Assembly (NCBI GenBank): GCA_903903935.1
Contig: CAIVAX010000378.1
Span: forward strand, 1 to 8,498
Reading direction: 5' to 3'
Source: an uncultured Hyphomicrobiales bacterium
Lineage (GTDB): Bacteria > Pseudomonadota > Alphaproteobacteria > Rhizobiales > Beijerinckiaceae
DNA: 8,498 bases
The translations under genes and the position numbers were made by a program. Below the pieces are notes generated by a model. That model ran no database searches, was not told the origin of the DNA, and worked only from the letters and a program-made list of their open reading frames with translations. Positions 1-6,841 of this stretch are shown one piece after another; the stretch's first letter is position 1, and the number at the start of each line of letters is the position of its first letter.

Positions 1-2
1 AG

Positions 3-542
3 GGCCGGCGCATGTCGCGCCTGATTGATGATTTGCTTTCCCTGTCGCGGGTTGAACAGCATCAGCATTTGCATCCCACAGCGCAGGTCGATCTTGTTTC
101 CATCGTGCGCCAAGTGGTTGAGAGCTTCGCACCCATCACACCAGAGCGCAGAGTCTCCCTCTGCCTCGATACACCCGATACACTCAATGTGATCGGTGAT
201 CGCGATGAACTCATCCGATTGGCTGAGAATCTGATCGGCAATGCGATAAAATATGGCTCGCTGGCCAATCAAGACACGCGTGTAGAGATATCAGTCTCGA
301 CGATAGGATCAGAAGCAAGCCTATGCGTGCGTGACCATGGTGCAGGCATCCCCTCCGAACATATTCCACGCCTCACTGAACGCTTCTATCGTATTGATGC
401 AGGCGCCAGCCGGGCCAATGGCGGAACGGGGCTTGGACTGGCTCTGGTCAAGCACATTGTTTTGCGCCATCGCGGGCGGCTCAAAATCACAAGCCATTTG
501 GGAGATGGATCGCGCTTTGAGGCGCTTTTGCCCTTGTCATGA
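3..542 (+). CDS. phoR: Phosphate regulon sensor histidine kinase PhoR, C-terminal part (5' end outside window)
   Basis: This is the C-terminal kinase half of a membrane sensor histidine kinase; the reading frame is open at the left edge, so the sensor region and the phospho-accepting histidine lie outside the window. Numbering from the Met at base 12, the end of the dimerisation helix (RLIDDLLSLSRVE, 3-15) is followed by an HATPase_c domain with an N box (ENLIGNAIKYG, 72-82), G1 box (DHGAGIP, 108-114), an F-like stretch (LTERFYRID, 121-129) and G2 box (GGTGLGLALVKHI, 137-149). Identification as PhoR rests on the RLIDDLLSLSR stretch typical of the family and on the downstream pstB-phoU-phoB genes. 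PhoR phosphorylates PhoB at low phosphate, restrained by the Pst transporter and PhoU. In rhizobial relatives phoR precedes pstSCAB-phoU-phoB, as here except for the missing pstSCA. The Met at base 12 is internal, not the true start. Confidence 0.9.
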   Translation, partial: GRRMSRLIDDLLSLSRVEQHQHLHPTAQVDLVSIVRQVVESFAPITPERRVSLCLDTPDTLNVIGDRDELIRLAENLIGNAIKYGSLANQDTRVEISVSTIGSEASLCVRDHGAGIPSEHIPRLTERFYRIDAGASRANGGTGLGLALVKHIVLRHRGRLKITSHLGDGSRFEALLPLS

Positions 543-553
543 TGAGGTCGAAA

Positions 554-587
554 ATGTCATCTCACTGTCATCTTGATCTGGTAATTT
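554..587 (+). promoter_or_regulatory. Pho box (PhoB-binding site) with -10 element
   Basis: Two half-sites, ATGTCAT (554-560) and CTGTCAT (565-571), lie exactly 11 bp apart with a 4-base linker, matching the known PhoB direct-repeat consensus (CTGTCAT-N4-CTGTCAT). A TAATTT hexamer at 582-587 starts 11 bases after the second half-site, the spacing seen in classical Pho promoters where PhoB replaces the -35 element. The site starts 12 bases after the phoR stop and points rightward. Another TTGTCAT at 534-540, inside the end of phoR, is not in 11-bp phase. This is where a pstS promoter would normally sit, yet the next gene is pstB, almost 400 bases away. Binding by PhoB is inferred. Confidence 0.75.
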
Positions 588-964
588 TTACACAGGTCAA
601 AAGATGAGCGGATATATCTTTTGAAAATCAATAATTTAACGTGCAATGCACCGTTTGTCCTGAGCGTTCAGATGATCCTGTGTCTAGGCTGTAGACATGT
701 CTAGCGCGGGCGATTTTGAGCTGCCTGATGGACCTAACTGCAAGTGCATGTAGGAGCTCGAGAGTGAGGTTTGGTGCAATAAGTAAAACCCTTAGCTTTC
801 TTGACCGCATGATGAGCGACAGCCTCTTATCAAGCATGACGAACGAACACGAATGACTAAATAAGACAAAAAAGGGCGCGAGAGTTAAATACTATTTTCA
901 AGCCTGAATTTGAAGAATAGCTGAATAACCTAACCCATACTCTCCTAGCTACGAGATCTGCGAC
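588..964. other. Long gene-free spacer between the Pho promoter and pstB
   Basis: I see no convincing gene in these ~377 bases. Reading the three forward frames gives only short open stretches, and none resembles pstS, pstC or pstA. A 69-codon open frame on the - strand (628-837) has no ribosome-binding site and no recognisable family. The visible structure is a cluster of related hexamers at 681-703: TGTCTA, TAGACA, TGTCTA, the last two forming a perfect 12-base palindrome (692-703). A seven-codon frame at 604-624 is too close to the predicted transcription start to be translated convincingly. The spacer is AT-richer than the flanking genes, notably at both ends. It may be a long 5' leader of pstB or a scar of lost genes. 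Confidence 0.5.
801..830 (+). promoter_or_regulatory. Weak candidate sigma70-type promoter for pstB
   Basis: TTGACC (801-806, five of six to the -35 consensus) is followed after 18 bases by TCTTAT (825-830, four of six to the -10 consensus). It lies about 135 bases before the pstB start and could give basal transcription of pstB-phoU-phoB independent of the distant Pho box. Such matches occur by chance, so this is tentative. Confidence 0.25.
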
Positions 965-1765
965 ATGAATGACAGCGCCGCTCAAGACGCCAAACAGGCT
1001 CACACAGCCGAGGACAAGATCATCGTGCGTGATCTTCTGTTTTACTATGGCAACGGTTCACCAGCGCTCAAAAATATCAACCTGTCCCTCAAAAAAAATC
1101 AGGTGACCGCCTTTATCGGCCCCTCTGGCTGCGGCAAATCTACGCTCTTGCGCGTACTCAATCGCATGTATGATCTCTACCCCAACCAGCGCGCTGAGGG
1201 CGAGGTCTTGCTGGATGGCGAGAACATTCTCTCGCCCAATCAAGATCTCAATCTGCTGCGCTCCCGCATTGGTATGGTTTTTCAAAAGCCCACGCCCTTT
1301 CCTATGACGATTTATGACAACATCGCCTTTGGGATCCAGCTCTACGAAAATCTATCCAAAAGCGAACTTGATGAGCGTGTCGAAAAGGCTTTGCGCGGAG
1401 CAGCGCTCTGGAACGAAGTGAAAGATAAGCTCAATGCCAGCGGGCTTAGTCTGTCTGGCGGACAACAACAACGTCTCTGCATTGCCAGAACAGTTGCCAT
1501 CAAGCCTGAAGTCATTCTGTTTGATGAGCCCTGCTCGGCACTTGATCCCATCTCGACCGCCAAAGTGGAAGAATTGATCGACGAGCTCTCCGAGACTTAT
1601 ACGATTGCCATCGTTACACATAGCATGCAGCAAGCTGCGCGTGTGTCTGATAGCACCGCCTTCATGTATCTGGGCGAACTCATCGAGTTCGATGAAACAT
1701 CAAAAATGTTTACCTCGCCCTCACAGCAACGCACACAAGACTATATTACCGGCCGGTTTGGTTGA
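965..1765 (+). CDS. pstB: Phosphate ABC transporter ATP-binding protein PstB
   Basis: Cytoplasmic ATPase of the high-affinity phosphate importer, normally a PstB dimer on the PstC-PstA membrane channel fed by periplasmic PstS; it also belongs to the signalling complex with PhoU and PhoR. The 266-residue protein has all ABC motifs: Walker [10 protein letters not shown] (52-60), Q-loop in [10 protein letters not shown] (106-114), signature LSGGQQQR (163-170), Walker B VILFDEP (183-189) and switch His219 in [15 protein letters not shown] and [12 protein letters not shown] are typical of PstB rather than other ABC ATPases. Length is near the family norm, with a slightly long N-terminus. The start is the first ATG of the frame; upstream ACGAGA (951-956) is only a weak ribosome-binding site. 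phoU follows after 16 bases, so the two are co-transcribed. The oddity is that pstS, pstC and pstA are not upstream, so its membrane partners must be elsewhere or lost. Confidence 0.95.
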   Translation: MNDSAAQDAKQAHTAEDKIIVRDLLFYYGNGSPALKNINLSLKKNQVTAFIGPSGCGKSTLLRVLNRMYDLYPNQRAEGEVLLDGENILSPNQDLNLLRSRIGMVFQKPTPFPMTIYDNIAFGIQLYENLSKSELDERVEKALRGAALWNEVKDKLNASGLSLSGGQQQRLCIARTVAIKPEVILFDEPCSALDPISTAKVEELIDELSETYTIAIVTHSMQQAARVSDSTAFMYLGELIEFDETSKMFTSPSQQRTQDYITGRFG

Positions 1766-1781
1766 TTTCTGGAGATTAGAA

Positions 1782-2465
1782 ATGATAGAGCATACTGTCA
1801 GTGCTTTTGATCGTGAACTTGAATTACTCGGTCGCAAGATTTCTGAAATGGGCGGCATTGCAGAAAAAATGCTCTCCGAATCAATTGAGGCTCTCATCAA
1901 TTTTAAGATTGAAGACGCCAAAGCCATTATCGCAACTGACTCTCGCCTCGATACGCTCCAGCGTGAAATCGAAGAAGAAGCGGTCCATATCATTGCCCGT
2001 CGTCAGCCCTTGGGCGCTGATTTACGCGAGATCATCGGCGCTATGCGTATTTCTGGTGATCTGGAGCGCGTCGGCGATCTGGCTAAGAATATTGCCAAGC
2101 GCACGCTCAAACTCGTCAATGATCAGCGCTTGCCGCGCGCAATGATTGGCCTTCGCCATATGGGCCAATTGGCAGCCATGCAGCTTAAAGAAGTGCTCGA
2201 TGCTTATGGCCAAGGCGATGTCAATCGCGCCGATAATGTCTGGCACCGCGATGCAGAAATTGATGCACTCGAAGATTCTGTGTTTCGCGAGCTCCTCACC
2301 TTTATGATGGAGGATCCGCGCAACATCTCCTCCTGTACGAATCTGTTGTTCTGCTCCAAAAATGTGGAAAGGGTTGGCGATCATGCCACCAATATTGCCG
2401 AGACTGTTCATTATATCGTCACAGGAGAGAAATTACCTGTCGAGCGGCCGAAACTAGCGCAATAA
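1782..2465 (+). CDS. phoU: Phosphate signalling complex protein PhoU
   Basis: PhoU is a cytoplasmic all-helical regulator linking the Pst transporter to PhoR and holding the Pho response off at high phosphate. The 227-residue protein shows the expected two-fold repeat of three-helix bundles, each with the family's metal-binding ExxxD motif: DLERVGDLAKNIAKR at 93-107 (Glu95, Asp99) and NVERVGDHATNIAE at 194-207 (Glu196, Asp200). The ATG at 1782 is chosen because GGAG (1771-1774) stands seven bases upstream and the protein then opens with the family-typical HTVSAFDREL. An upstream in-frame extension would overlap pstB heavily and lacks PhoU-like sequence. It sits 16 bases after pstB and 28 bases before phoB, all in one apparent operon. 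Nothing suggests damage. Confidence 0.95.
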   Translation: MIEHTVSAFDRELELLGRKISEMGGIAEKMLSESIEALINFKIEDAKAIIATDSRLDTLQREIEEEAVHIIARRQPLGADLREIIGAMRISGDLERVGDLAKNIAKRTLKLVNDQRLPRAMIGLRHMGQLAAMQLKEVLDAYGQGDVNRADNVWHRDAEIDALEDSVFRELLTFMMEDPRNISSCTNLLFCSKNVERVGDHATNIAETVHYIVTGEKLPVERPKLAQ

Positions 2466-2493
2466 AGTTTGCTATTTGTACACAGGTGACCTG

Positions 2494-3216
2494 ATGGAGA
2501 CTGACACAAAGAAATCTTCATCTCCCCATATTCTAGTGGTGGAAGATGACGATTCCCTAGCTCTCTTGCTGGGCTATAATCTCGAATCCGAAGGTTATCG
2601 AGTCAGCCGTGTCGATCGTGGCGATGAGGCCGACACTCTGCTGCAGGAGATGGTGCCCGATCTTGTCATTCTCGATTGGATGTTGCCCGGCGTGTCTGGC
2701 TTTGAGCTGTGCCGCCGCCTGCGAGGGAGAGATGGTGGGAGCGAATTGCCCATCATTCTTTTGACCGCACGGGGTGAGGAGACTGACCGGATCCGCGGCC
2801 TCTCTATCGGGGCTGATGATTATGTCGTCAAACCCTTCTCTGTTCCAGAACTCATGGCGCGCGTGAAGTCCCTGCTGCGCCGCGCTCGCCCCGAGCGTAT
2901 TGCTGAGCGTCTGCAAATCGGTGATCTCACACTCGACAAACAGACAAAGCGTGTGCTGCGCGGTGAGCGCGAGATTCATCTTGGACCTACAGAATTTCGC
3001 TTACTTGAGCATTTGATGGAAAAACCCGGTCGCGTTTTTCCGCGATCGAGCCTACTTGATTCGGTTTGGGGCTTAACAGCTGAAATCGATGAGCGCACTG
3101 TCGATGTTCATGTGGGACGGCTGCGTAAAGCGCTTGTCCGGGGCCGAGAGAAAGACCCGATCAGAACGGTGCGCGGAACGGGCTATTCATTCGATGAAAC
3201 CTACAGCAAACACTGA
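2494..3216 (+). CDS. phoB: Phosphate regulon response regulator PhoB
   Basis: Transcription factor of the OmpR/PhoB class that binds Pho boxes once phosphorylated by PhoR. In the 240-residue protein the receiver domain covers about 11-130, with the acidic pocket (Glu17, Asp18, Asp19), phospho-acceptor Asp61 in VILDWMLPG, Thr91 and Lys113 in VVKPFS. The winged-helix DNA-binding domain covers about 138-236, with RTVDVHVGRLRKAL (201-214) as recognition helix and the terminal RTVRGTGYSF hairpin. The ATG at 2494 is preferred over an in-frame TTG at 2476 because AGGTGA (2484-2489) sits four bases before it. It closes the phoR...pstB-phoU-phoB set, the position usual in rhizobia. Its own targets probably include the boxes at 554-571 and 3328-3356. 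Identity as PhoB rather than another OmpR-class regulator rests on sequence and strong context. Confidence 0.95.
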   Translation: METDTKKSSSPHILVVEDDDSLALLLGYNLESEGYRVSRVDRGDEADTLLQEMVPDLVILDWMLPGVSGFELCRRLRGRDGGSELPIILLTARGEETDRIRGLSIGADDYVVKPFSVPELMARVKSLLRRARPERIAERLQIGDLTLDKQTKRVLRGEREIHLGPTEFRLLEHLMEKPGRVFPRSSLLDSVWGLTAEIDERTVDVHVGRLRKALVRGREKDPIRTVRGTGYSFDETYSKH

Positions 3217-3246
3217 AACGGGCTCTTCTCATGAAGTCTGTTTCAG
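3213..3246 (+). terminator. Branched inverted repeat over the phoB stop, possible weak terminator
   Basis: CTGAAAC (3213-3219) pairs with GTTTCAG (3240-3246), and a smaller hairpin, CTTC (3225-3228) with GAAG (3233-3236), fits inside the loop. The outer stem begins one base before the phoB stop codon. No T-run follows directly (a CCCTTTTTT tract lies at 3305-3312), so it is not a classic intrinsic terminator. It could be an mRNA-stabilising 3' structure or a chance repeat. Confidence 0.3.
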
Positions 3247-3327
3247 CTTGATTGGAGATGCCTACTCCAGAGGCGACATGGGCAATCCATAATCTCAAAC
3301 AACGCCCTTTTTTGCAGGCTTAAATCA

Positions 3328-3379
3328 CTGTCATTTATCTTTCATATTATATTCATAAAAACATCTTGAAGTTTAAATA
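3328..3379 (+). promoter_or_regulatory. Pho box array of three half-sites before the phosphatase gene
   Basis: CTGTCAT (3328-3334), CTTTCAT (3339-3345) and TATTCAT (3350-3356) recur at exactly 11-bp steps with AT-rich four-base linkers, the layout of a PhoB-binding Pho box extended by one half-site. Possible -10 elements are TAAAAA (3356-3361) after the first pair or TTTAAA (3372-3377) after the second pair. The start codon of the secreted phosphatase is about 50 bases downstream. It sits right after phoB, so phosphate-starvation control of the phosphatase is the natural inference; binding has not been shown. Confidence 0.75.
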
Positions 3380-3409
3380 CACACATACAATCCAATCAAT
3401 GAGGATCTC

Positions 3410-4633
3410 ATGTCTGTGCAATCTAAACTTCTCCTGAGTGCTGCTGTTGGCATCATTCAATTGTCTGCAATGACCCTGCAGTCTGCGGCGCAAACAAGCC
3501 CAGTAGTGCTCACCTTCTCTACTGTCGGCGATTCCCGTCAAGATCCTGTGACCTATGACAAGGCCAGCGTTGGCGACACGCTCTCAGGACAAGATGCCAA
3601 ATGGCTGCAAAGCACAAAGGCCTTTGCTCGCATATTAGCGACTATCCAATCACAAAAATCCAAAATGTTATTTTTTAATGGCGATATGATCCATGGCTAT
3701 GGTGTCGCCTCCATTGGCTATACATCCAATACAGATCAAAGCCAGATTAACGGCGCCAAGGGCAATGCTGTTGCCCCCATTGCTCCGGCGACAACAGCTG
3801 ACATCATCAAGAGCGATCTGCTGAAATTTTACCAGCAATATGCATTCTGGCGCGGCATGGTCGCCCCATTGATGGAAGCTGGCACTTATATCATGCCGGT
3901 GCCTGGCAATCATGAAACACAATGCAAGCCCTGCGGCAAAGTCTCGCGTATCGAAAATGAAGAAGCCTGGGCAGATAATATGGGCGATCTCATTATTGAT
4001 ACGACCCGCTATATGGGCCTGATGGGTGAAGCCCCGCAAAATATGAAATTTGGCCCGGCTGCGGGCGCAAGCCCCGATGGTTTCACAACAGATCAAAGCA
4101 AATTGTCCTATAGCTTTGATGCAAAGGGCGCCCATTTCAGCGTCATTAATACTGATCCCGTCGGCAAGGATGCGACAGCCCCCACAAAATGGCTTGAAGC
4201 GGATTTTGCTGCTGCCAAAGCCCGTGGTATCAAGCGTTTCTTTGTCTTCGGACATAAGCCCGCTTTTACCTATAATTACCTAGCCAATGGCGAAGTGGAA
4301 CTGGGTGGCCTTGATTTGACCCCAGCGACTGTTGTGACGCGCGATGCCTTCTGGGATGTGATCGAGGCCTATGAAGCGACCTATTTCTCAGGTCATGAGC
4401 ATGTCTACAATGTTTCGCAACCCCGCGGCAAAGCCTATCAGGTCATTGTGGGCTCAGGCGGTTCACCCTTCGATGCCAAGGCTGGGTCTCCTCTGCGCAA
4501 TCCCGCAACGGACCGCACTTATGCTTGGGCCACAATCAATCTGCATCAAGACGCCAGTGCCGAAATCATCACTTATGGCTTTGATGAAAAGTTTGGCGAG
4601 ACACGTCAGCTCAACGAAATCAAGCTGCGTTAA
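3410..4633 (+). CDS. Secreted calcineurin-like metallophosphoesterase (probable Pho-regulated phosphatase)
   Basis: A 407-residue exported protein. The N-terminus has a basic start, a hydrophobic core (about 7-22) and a likely signal peptidase site after SAA (residue 27). The mature part carries the five calcineurin-like metal-binding blocks in order: VGDSRQD (39-45), FNGDM (89-93), PVPGNHET (163-170), VFGHKP (279-284) and FSGHEHVYN (326-334). This is the purple acid phosphatase/3',5'-cAMP phosphodiesterase superfamily with a two-metal centre; the exact substrate (phosphomonoester, diester or nucleotide) cannot be told from sequence. A CxxC (Cys172, Cys175) just after the GNHE block could form a disulfide in the periplasm. 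GAGGA (3401-3405) lies four bases before the ATG. The upstream triple Pho half-site and neighbouring phoB suggest it releases phosphate from organic esters during starvation. It ends 27 bases before a strong terminator and appears monocistronic. Confidence 0.88.
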   Translation: MSVQSKLLLSAAVGIIQLSAMTLQSAAQTSPVVLTFSTVGDSRQDPVTYDKASVGDTLSGQDAKWLQSTKAFARILATIQSQKSKMLFFNGDMIHGYGVASIGYTSNTDQSQINGAKGNAVAPIAPATTADIIKSDLLKFYQQYAFWRGMVAPLMEAGTYIMPVPGNHETQCKPCGKVSRIENEEAWADNMGDLIIDTTRYMGLMGEAPQNMKFGPAAGASPDGFTTDQSKLSYSFDAKGAHFSVINTDPVGKDATAPTKWLEADFAAAKARGIKRFFVFGHKPAFTYNYLANGEVELGGLDLTPATVVTRDAFWDVIEAYEATYFSGHEHVYNVSQPRGKAYQVIVGSGGSPFDAKAGSPLRNPATDRTYAWATINLHQDASAEIITYGFDEKFGETRQLNEIKLR

Positions 4634-4660
4634 TCTGGCCTCTGCGCCCTGCACCCCTAG

Positions 4661-4692
4661 CATCCCGCCCAATCGGGCGGGATGTTTCTTTC
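4661..4692 (+). terminator. Rho-independent terminator after the phosphatase gene
   Basis: CATCCCGCCC (4661-4670) pairs perfectly with GGGCGGGATG (4675-4684) around an AATC loop, giving a ten-base GC-rich stem, and TTTCTTT follows at once. This ends the phosphatase transcript and separates the Pho region from the next two-gene unit. No T-run is seen on the other strand, so it works rightward. Confidence 0.9.
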
Positions 4693-4766
4693 CTTCCAAG
4701 CCCAAAAGGTCTAAAAATATTCCCCAATGATCTGTCTGGCCATAGGCCATGCTGAAGGGGGAAGCC

Positions 4767-5843
4767 ATGACCTTGATCCTATCCAATGATTATGTCGAAC
4801 GCCTCCTCACTATGCCTGATTGCATCGAGGCTCTCGAGCTAGCCTATCTGGAAATGGCAGAGGGACGCGGCATCTCCCGCCAAAGATCCGATTGCATCAC
4901 GCCAACCACTTATAGCGAAGATGCCATTTATGGGCTCAAATCCATGGATGGCGTTGTGCCCAAATTGGGCGTGGGGGCTATTCGCATCAATTCGGACATT
5001 GTCACCAATCCGCTGATTGGCAATACGCATCGACGCGTCAAAATCCCTGCTGCGCCCAATGATCGCTATGTTGGCCTTGTGCTGCTGTTTTCCACCCATA
5101 ATGGTGAGCCGCTGGCCATTTTTCCCGATGGCGTTTTGCAACGCATGCGCGTGGGCACCACCAATGGCCTTGGCATCAAATATATGGCGCGCGAGAATGC
5201 GCGCACCATCGGCATTCTGGGCAGTGGCTGGCAGGCTGAAACACAGCTCACCGCCGCTTGCGCAGTGCGTCAGATTGAATCGGTGAAATGCTTCTCGCCT
5301 AATCAGGAGAATCGGGAAGCCTTCTGCGCCCGCATGACGGCCTTGCTCAAAATCCCGGTCACACCAGTCACTCAGGCCGAAGAGGCTGTTGGAGGTGTCG
5401 ATATTGTAATGTGCGGTTCAAACTCCCTCGATGCCATTTACTTTCACAAATGGATTGAGCCTGGCATGCATCTCTCCTCGATCAAGAAACCCGAGATTGA
5501 ACCAGATGCGATCCGCGCTGCGCATAAGGTCGTTGTGCATACGCATGACACGGCACCCATTCTTGTGATTGCCAAAGGCGCCAATTTCAAAGAACAGACG
5601 AAAGATCCCGGCTGGAATGCCGCCAATAAGATCGATTTCAAAAAATATCCGACCCTGCCACAATTGATCGCCGGCCATGTGCCGGGCCGAGAGAATGATC
5701 AAGAGGTCACCTGCTTCCTCAACAATCTGGGACTGGGCTATCAATTCGCTGCTGCCGGTTCCGTGATCTATAAACGCGCCAAAGAACAGAATGTGGGCAT
5801 TGGTCTGCCAACCGATTGGTTCACCGAAACTGTGCACCCCTAA
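4767..5843 (+). CDS. Ornithine cyclodeaminase/mu-crystallin family protein, substrate unknown
   Basis: A 358-residue member of the family holding ornithine cyclodeaminase, alanine dehydrogenase and ketimine reductase: cytoplasmic NAD(P)-dependent enzymes on amino or imino acids. The Rossmann fold is marked by GILGSGWQA (149-157), following the family pattern FPDGVLQRMRVGTTNGLGIKYMAR with the probable substrate-binding Arg128; Lys58 in GLKSMDG may match the conserved active-site lysine. The segment that should carry the catalytic Asp of true ornithine cyclodeaminase (Asp228 in the Pseudomonas enzyme, GGDCPGK) reads SSIKKPEIEPD here (237-247), without an aligned Asp, so ornithine cyclodeamination is doubtful. 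The ATG at 4767 is chosen over one 18 bases upstream because GGGGGAAG (4757-4764) precedes it. The gene follows a terminator and lies 23 bases before the decarboxylase-like gene, so the two probably form an operon. A reaction on a substrate shared with that partner is an inference. Confidence 0.85.
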   Translation: MTLILSNDYVERLLTMPDCIEALELAYLEMAEGRGISRQRSDCITPTTYSEDAIYGLKSMDGVVPKLGVGAIRINSDIVTNPLIGNTHRRVKIPAAPNDRYVGLVLLFSTHNGEPLAIFPDGVLQRMRVGTTNGLGIKYMARENARTIGILGSGWQAETQLTAACAVRQIESVKCFSPNQENREAFCARMTALLKIPVTPVTQAEEAVGGVDIVMCGSNSLDAIYFHKWIEPGMHLSSIKKPEIEPDAIRAAHKVVVHTHDTAPILVIAKGANFKEQTKDPGWNAANKIDFKKYPTLPQLIAGHVPGRENDQEVTCFLNNLGLGYQFAAAGSVIYKRAKEQNVGIGLPTDWFTETVHP

Positions 5844-5866
5844 TCAAATCACCAATAGAGGCGGCT

Positions 5867-6841
5867 ATGGCCCATAACATCACCATTGCTCTTGATCGCT
5901 ATGATCGGCACTTTCCTTTCTTTGATGGCACAGTGAAAGCGCCTGAGGGCTTCACCTATCAAGCGCTGCAAATCGGCCAGTCCGATACATTGCGCGATGG
6001 CAAATCGCGCCATGAGCAAATGATCCATCATCAGAGCTTTGATGTGGCCGAATTTTCCATGTCGACTTTTTTGATGGCGATTGATCGCGGCGTTCCACTG
6101 ATCGGCGTCCCCATTTTTCCACGCCGTCTGTTTTCTCAAAGCTGCATGTTTGTAAGAGCCGATAGCAAGATGGACCATCCATCCGATCTGATTGGCCGCC
6201 GAATTGGCCTGTCGTCTTTTCAGACCACACTGTCCCTTCTCGCCAAAGGCGATCTCAAATTCGAATATGGCCTGCCTTGGGAAGAGATCAGATGGCTTTT
6301 GACCAGCGCTGAAAAAGTCAAATTCGACCCTAAACCCGGCGTGATCATTGATCAGGCCCCCAAGGGAACTGATCTTGGGCTGTTATTGGAGAAGGGTGAG
6401 ATTGACGCGATCTTCATGCCTCATCCGCCCCATTCGGTGATGAAGGGCCAAGTCAAAACACGCCGACTCTTTCGCGACACACAGGCAGAAGAAAAGCGCT
6501 ATTTTGATAAATTGGGTTATTGGCCGATCATGCATATCATCGCTATGGCGCCAAGTCTGGTCGATCAACATCCCGCTCTGCCACTAGCGCTAATGGATAT
6601 GTTCGCGCAAGCCCATGCTATTTGTGATGATTATTATGCTGATCCCAATTGGGCGCGCTTGCCGCAGATCAGGCATTTGTATGAAGCCTCACGCGACACT
6701 TTCGGTGATCCTTGGAAGAATGGCTTTGCTGCCAATCGAGCCAATCTCGAGCGCTTCATCCACTATTCGTTTGATCAAGGCTTGATTAGCCAGCGCTATG
6801 AGGCTTCAAAACTGATTGTTCCCTCCCTGCTCGCCACATAA
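5867..6841 (+). CDS. 4,5-dihydroxyphthalate decarboxylase-like / NMT1-type binding-fold protein
   Basis: A 324-residue protein resembling 4,5-dihydroxyphthalate decarboxylase (Pht5), which shares the periplasmic-binding-protein fold with NMT1/THI5-type and ABC substrate-binding proteins. Family-like stretches are FDVAEFSMSTFLMA (58-71), GVPIFPRRLFSQSCMFVR (80-97), DLIGRRIGLSSFQTT (107-121) with the KFEYGLPWEEIRWLL segment (131-145), and GEIDAIFMPHPP (177-188). There is no signal peptide or lipobox, so it is probably cytoplasmic and enzyme-like rather than a transport receptor. The ATG at 5867 is preferred because AGAGGCGG lies just upstream (about 5857-5864) and the protein then opens directly with the fold's first strand; an earlier in-frame ATG at 5816 overlaps the preceding gene. 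It is probably co-transcribed with the cyclodeaminase-family gene. No phthalate-pathway gene is visible nearby, so phthalate itself is unlikely as substrate. Annotation pipelines often label such proteins ABC transporter substrate-binding protein. Confidence 0.75.
   Translation: MAHNITIALDRYDRHFPFFDGTVKAPEGFTYQALQIGQSDTLRDGKSRHEQMIHHQSFDVAEFSMSTFLMAIDRGVPLIGVPIFPRRLFSQSCMFVRADSKMDHPSDLIGRRIGLSSFQTTLSLLAKGDLKFEYGLPWEEIRWLLTSAEKVKFDPKPGVIIDQAPKGTDLGLLLEKGEIDAIFMPHPPHSVMKGQVKTRRLFRDTQAEEKRYFDKLGYWPIMHIIAMAPSLVDQHPALPLALMDMFAQAHAICDDYYADPNWARLPQIRHLYEASRDTFGDPWKNGFAANRANLERFIHYSFDQGLISQRYEASKLIVPSLLAT

Noticed and set aside
589..597. TACACAGGT shared with 2479-2487 before phoB
   Set aside because: Nine bases shared twice; the second copy is simply the phoB ribosome-binding region. 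Not enough for a repeat family.
604..624. Seven-codon frame (MSGYIF) after the Pho promoter, with an AGGT-like site
   Set aside because: The AGG lies at or before the predicted transcription start (about 593-595), so it would hardly be in the mRNA; too short to support as a leader peptide.
628..837. 69-codon open frame on the - strand in the phoR-pstB spacer
   Set aside because: No ribosome-binding site, no recognisable family and unremarkable composition; probably a chance open frame.
1605..1781. Upstream in-frame extension of phoU overlapping pstB
   Set aside because: It would overlap the pstB coding region by about 160 bases and has no PhoU similarity; the ATG at 1782 has a good ribosome-binding site.
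3668..4255. 195-codon open frame on the - strand inside the phosphatase gene
   Set aside because: Antisense shadow; the + strand frame has a signal peptide and all metallophosphoesterase motifs.
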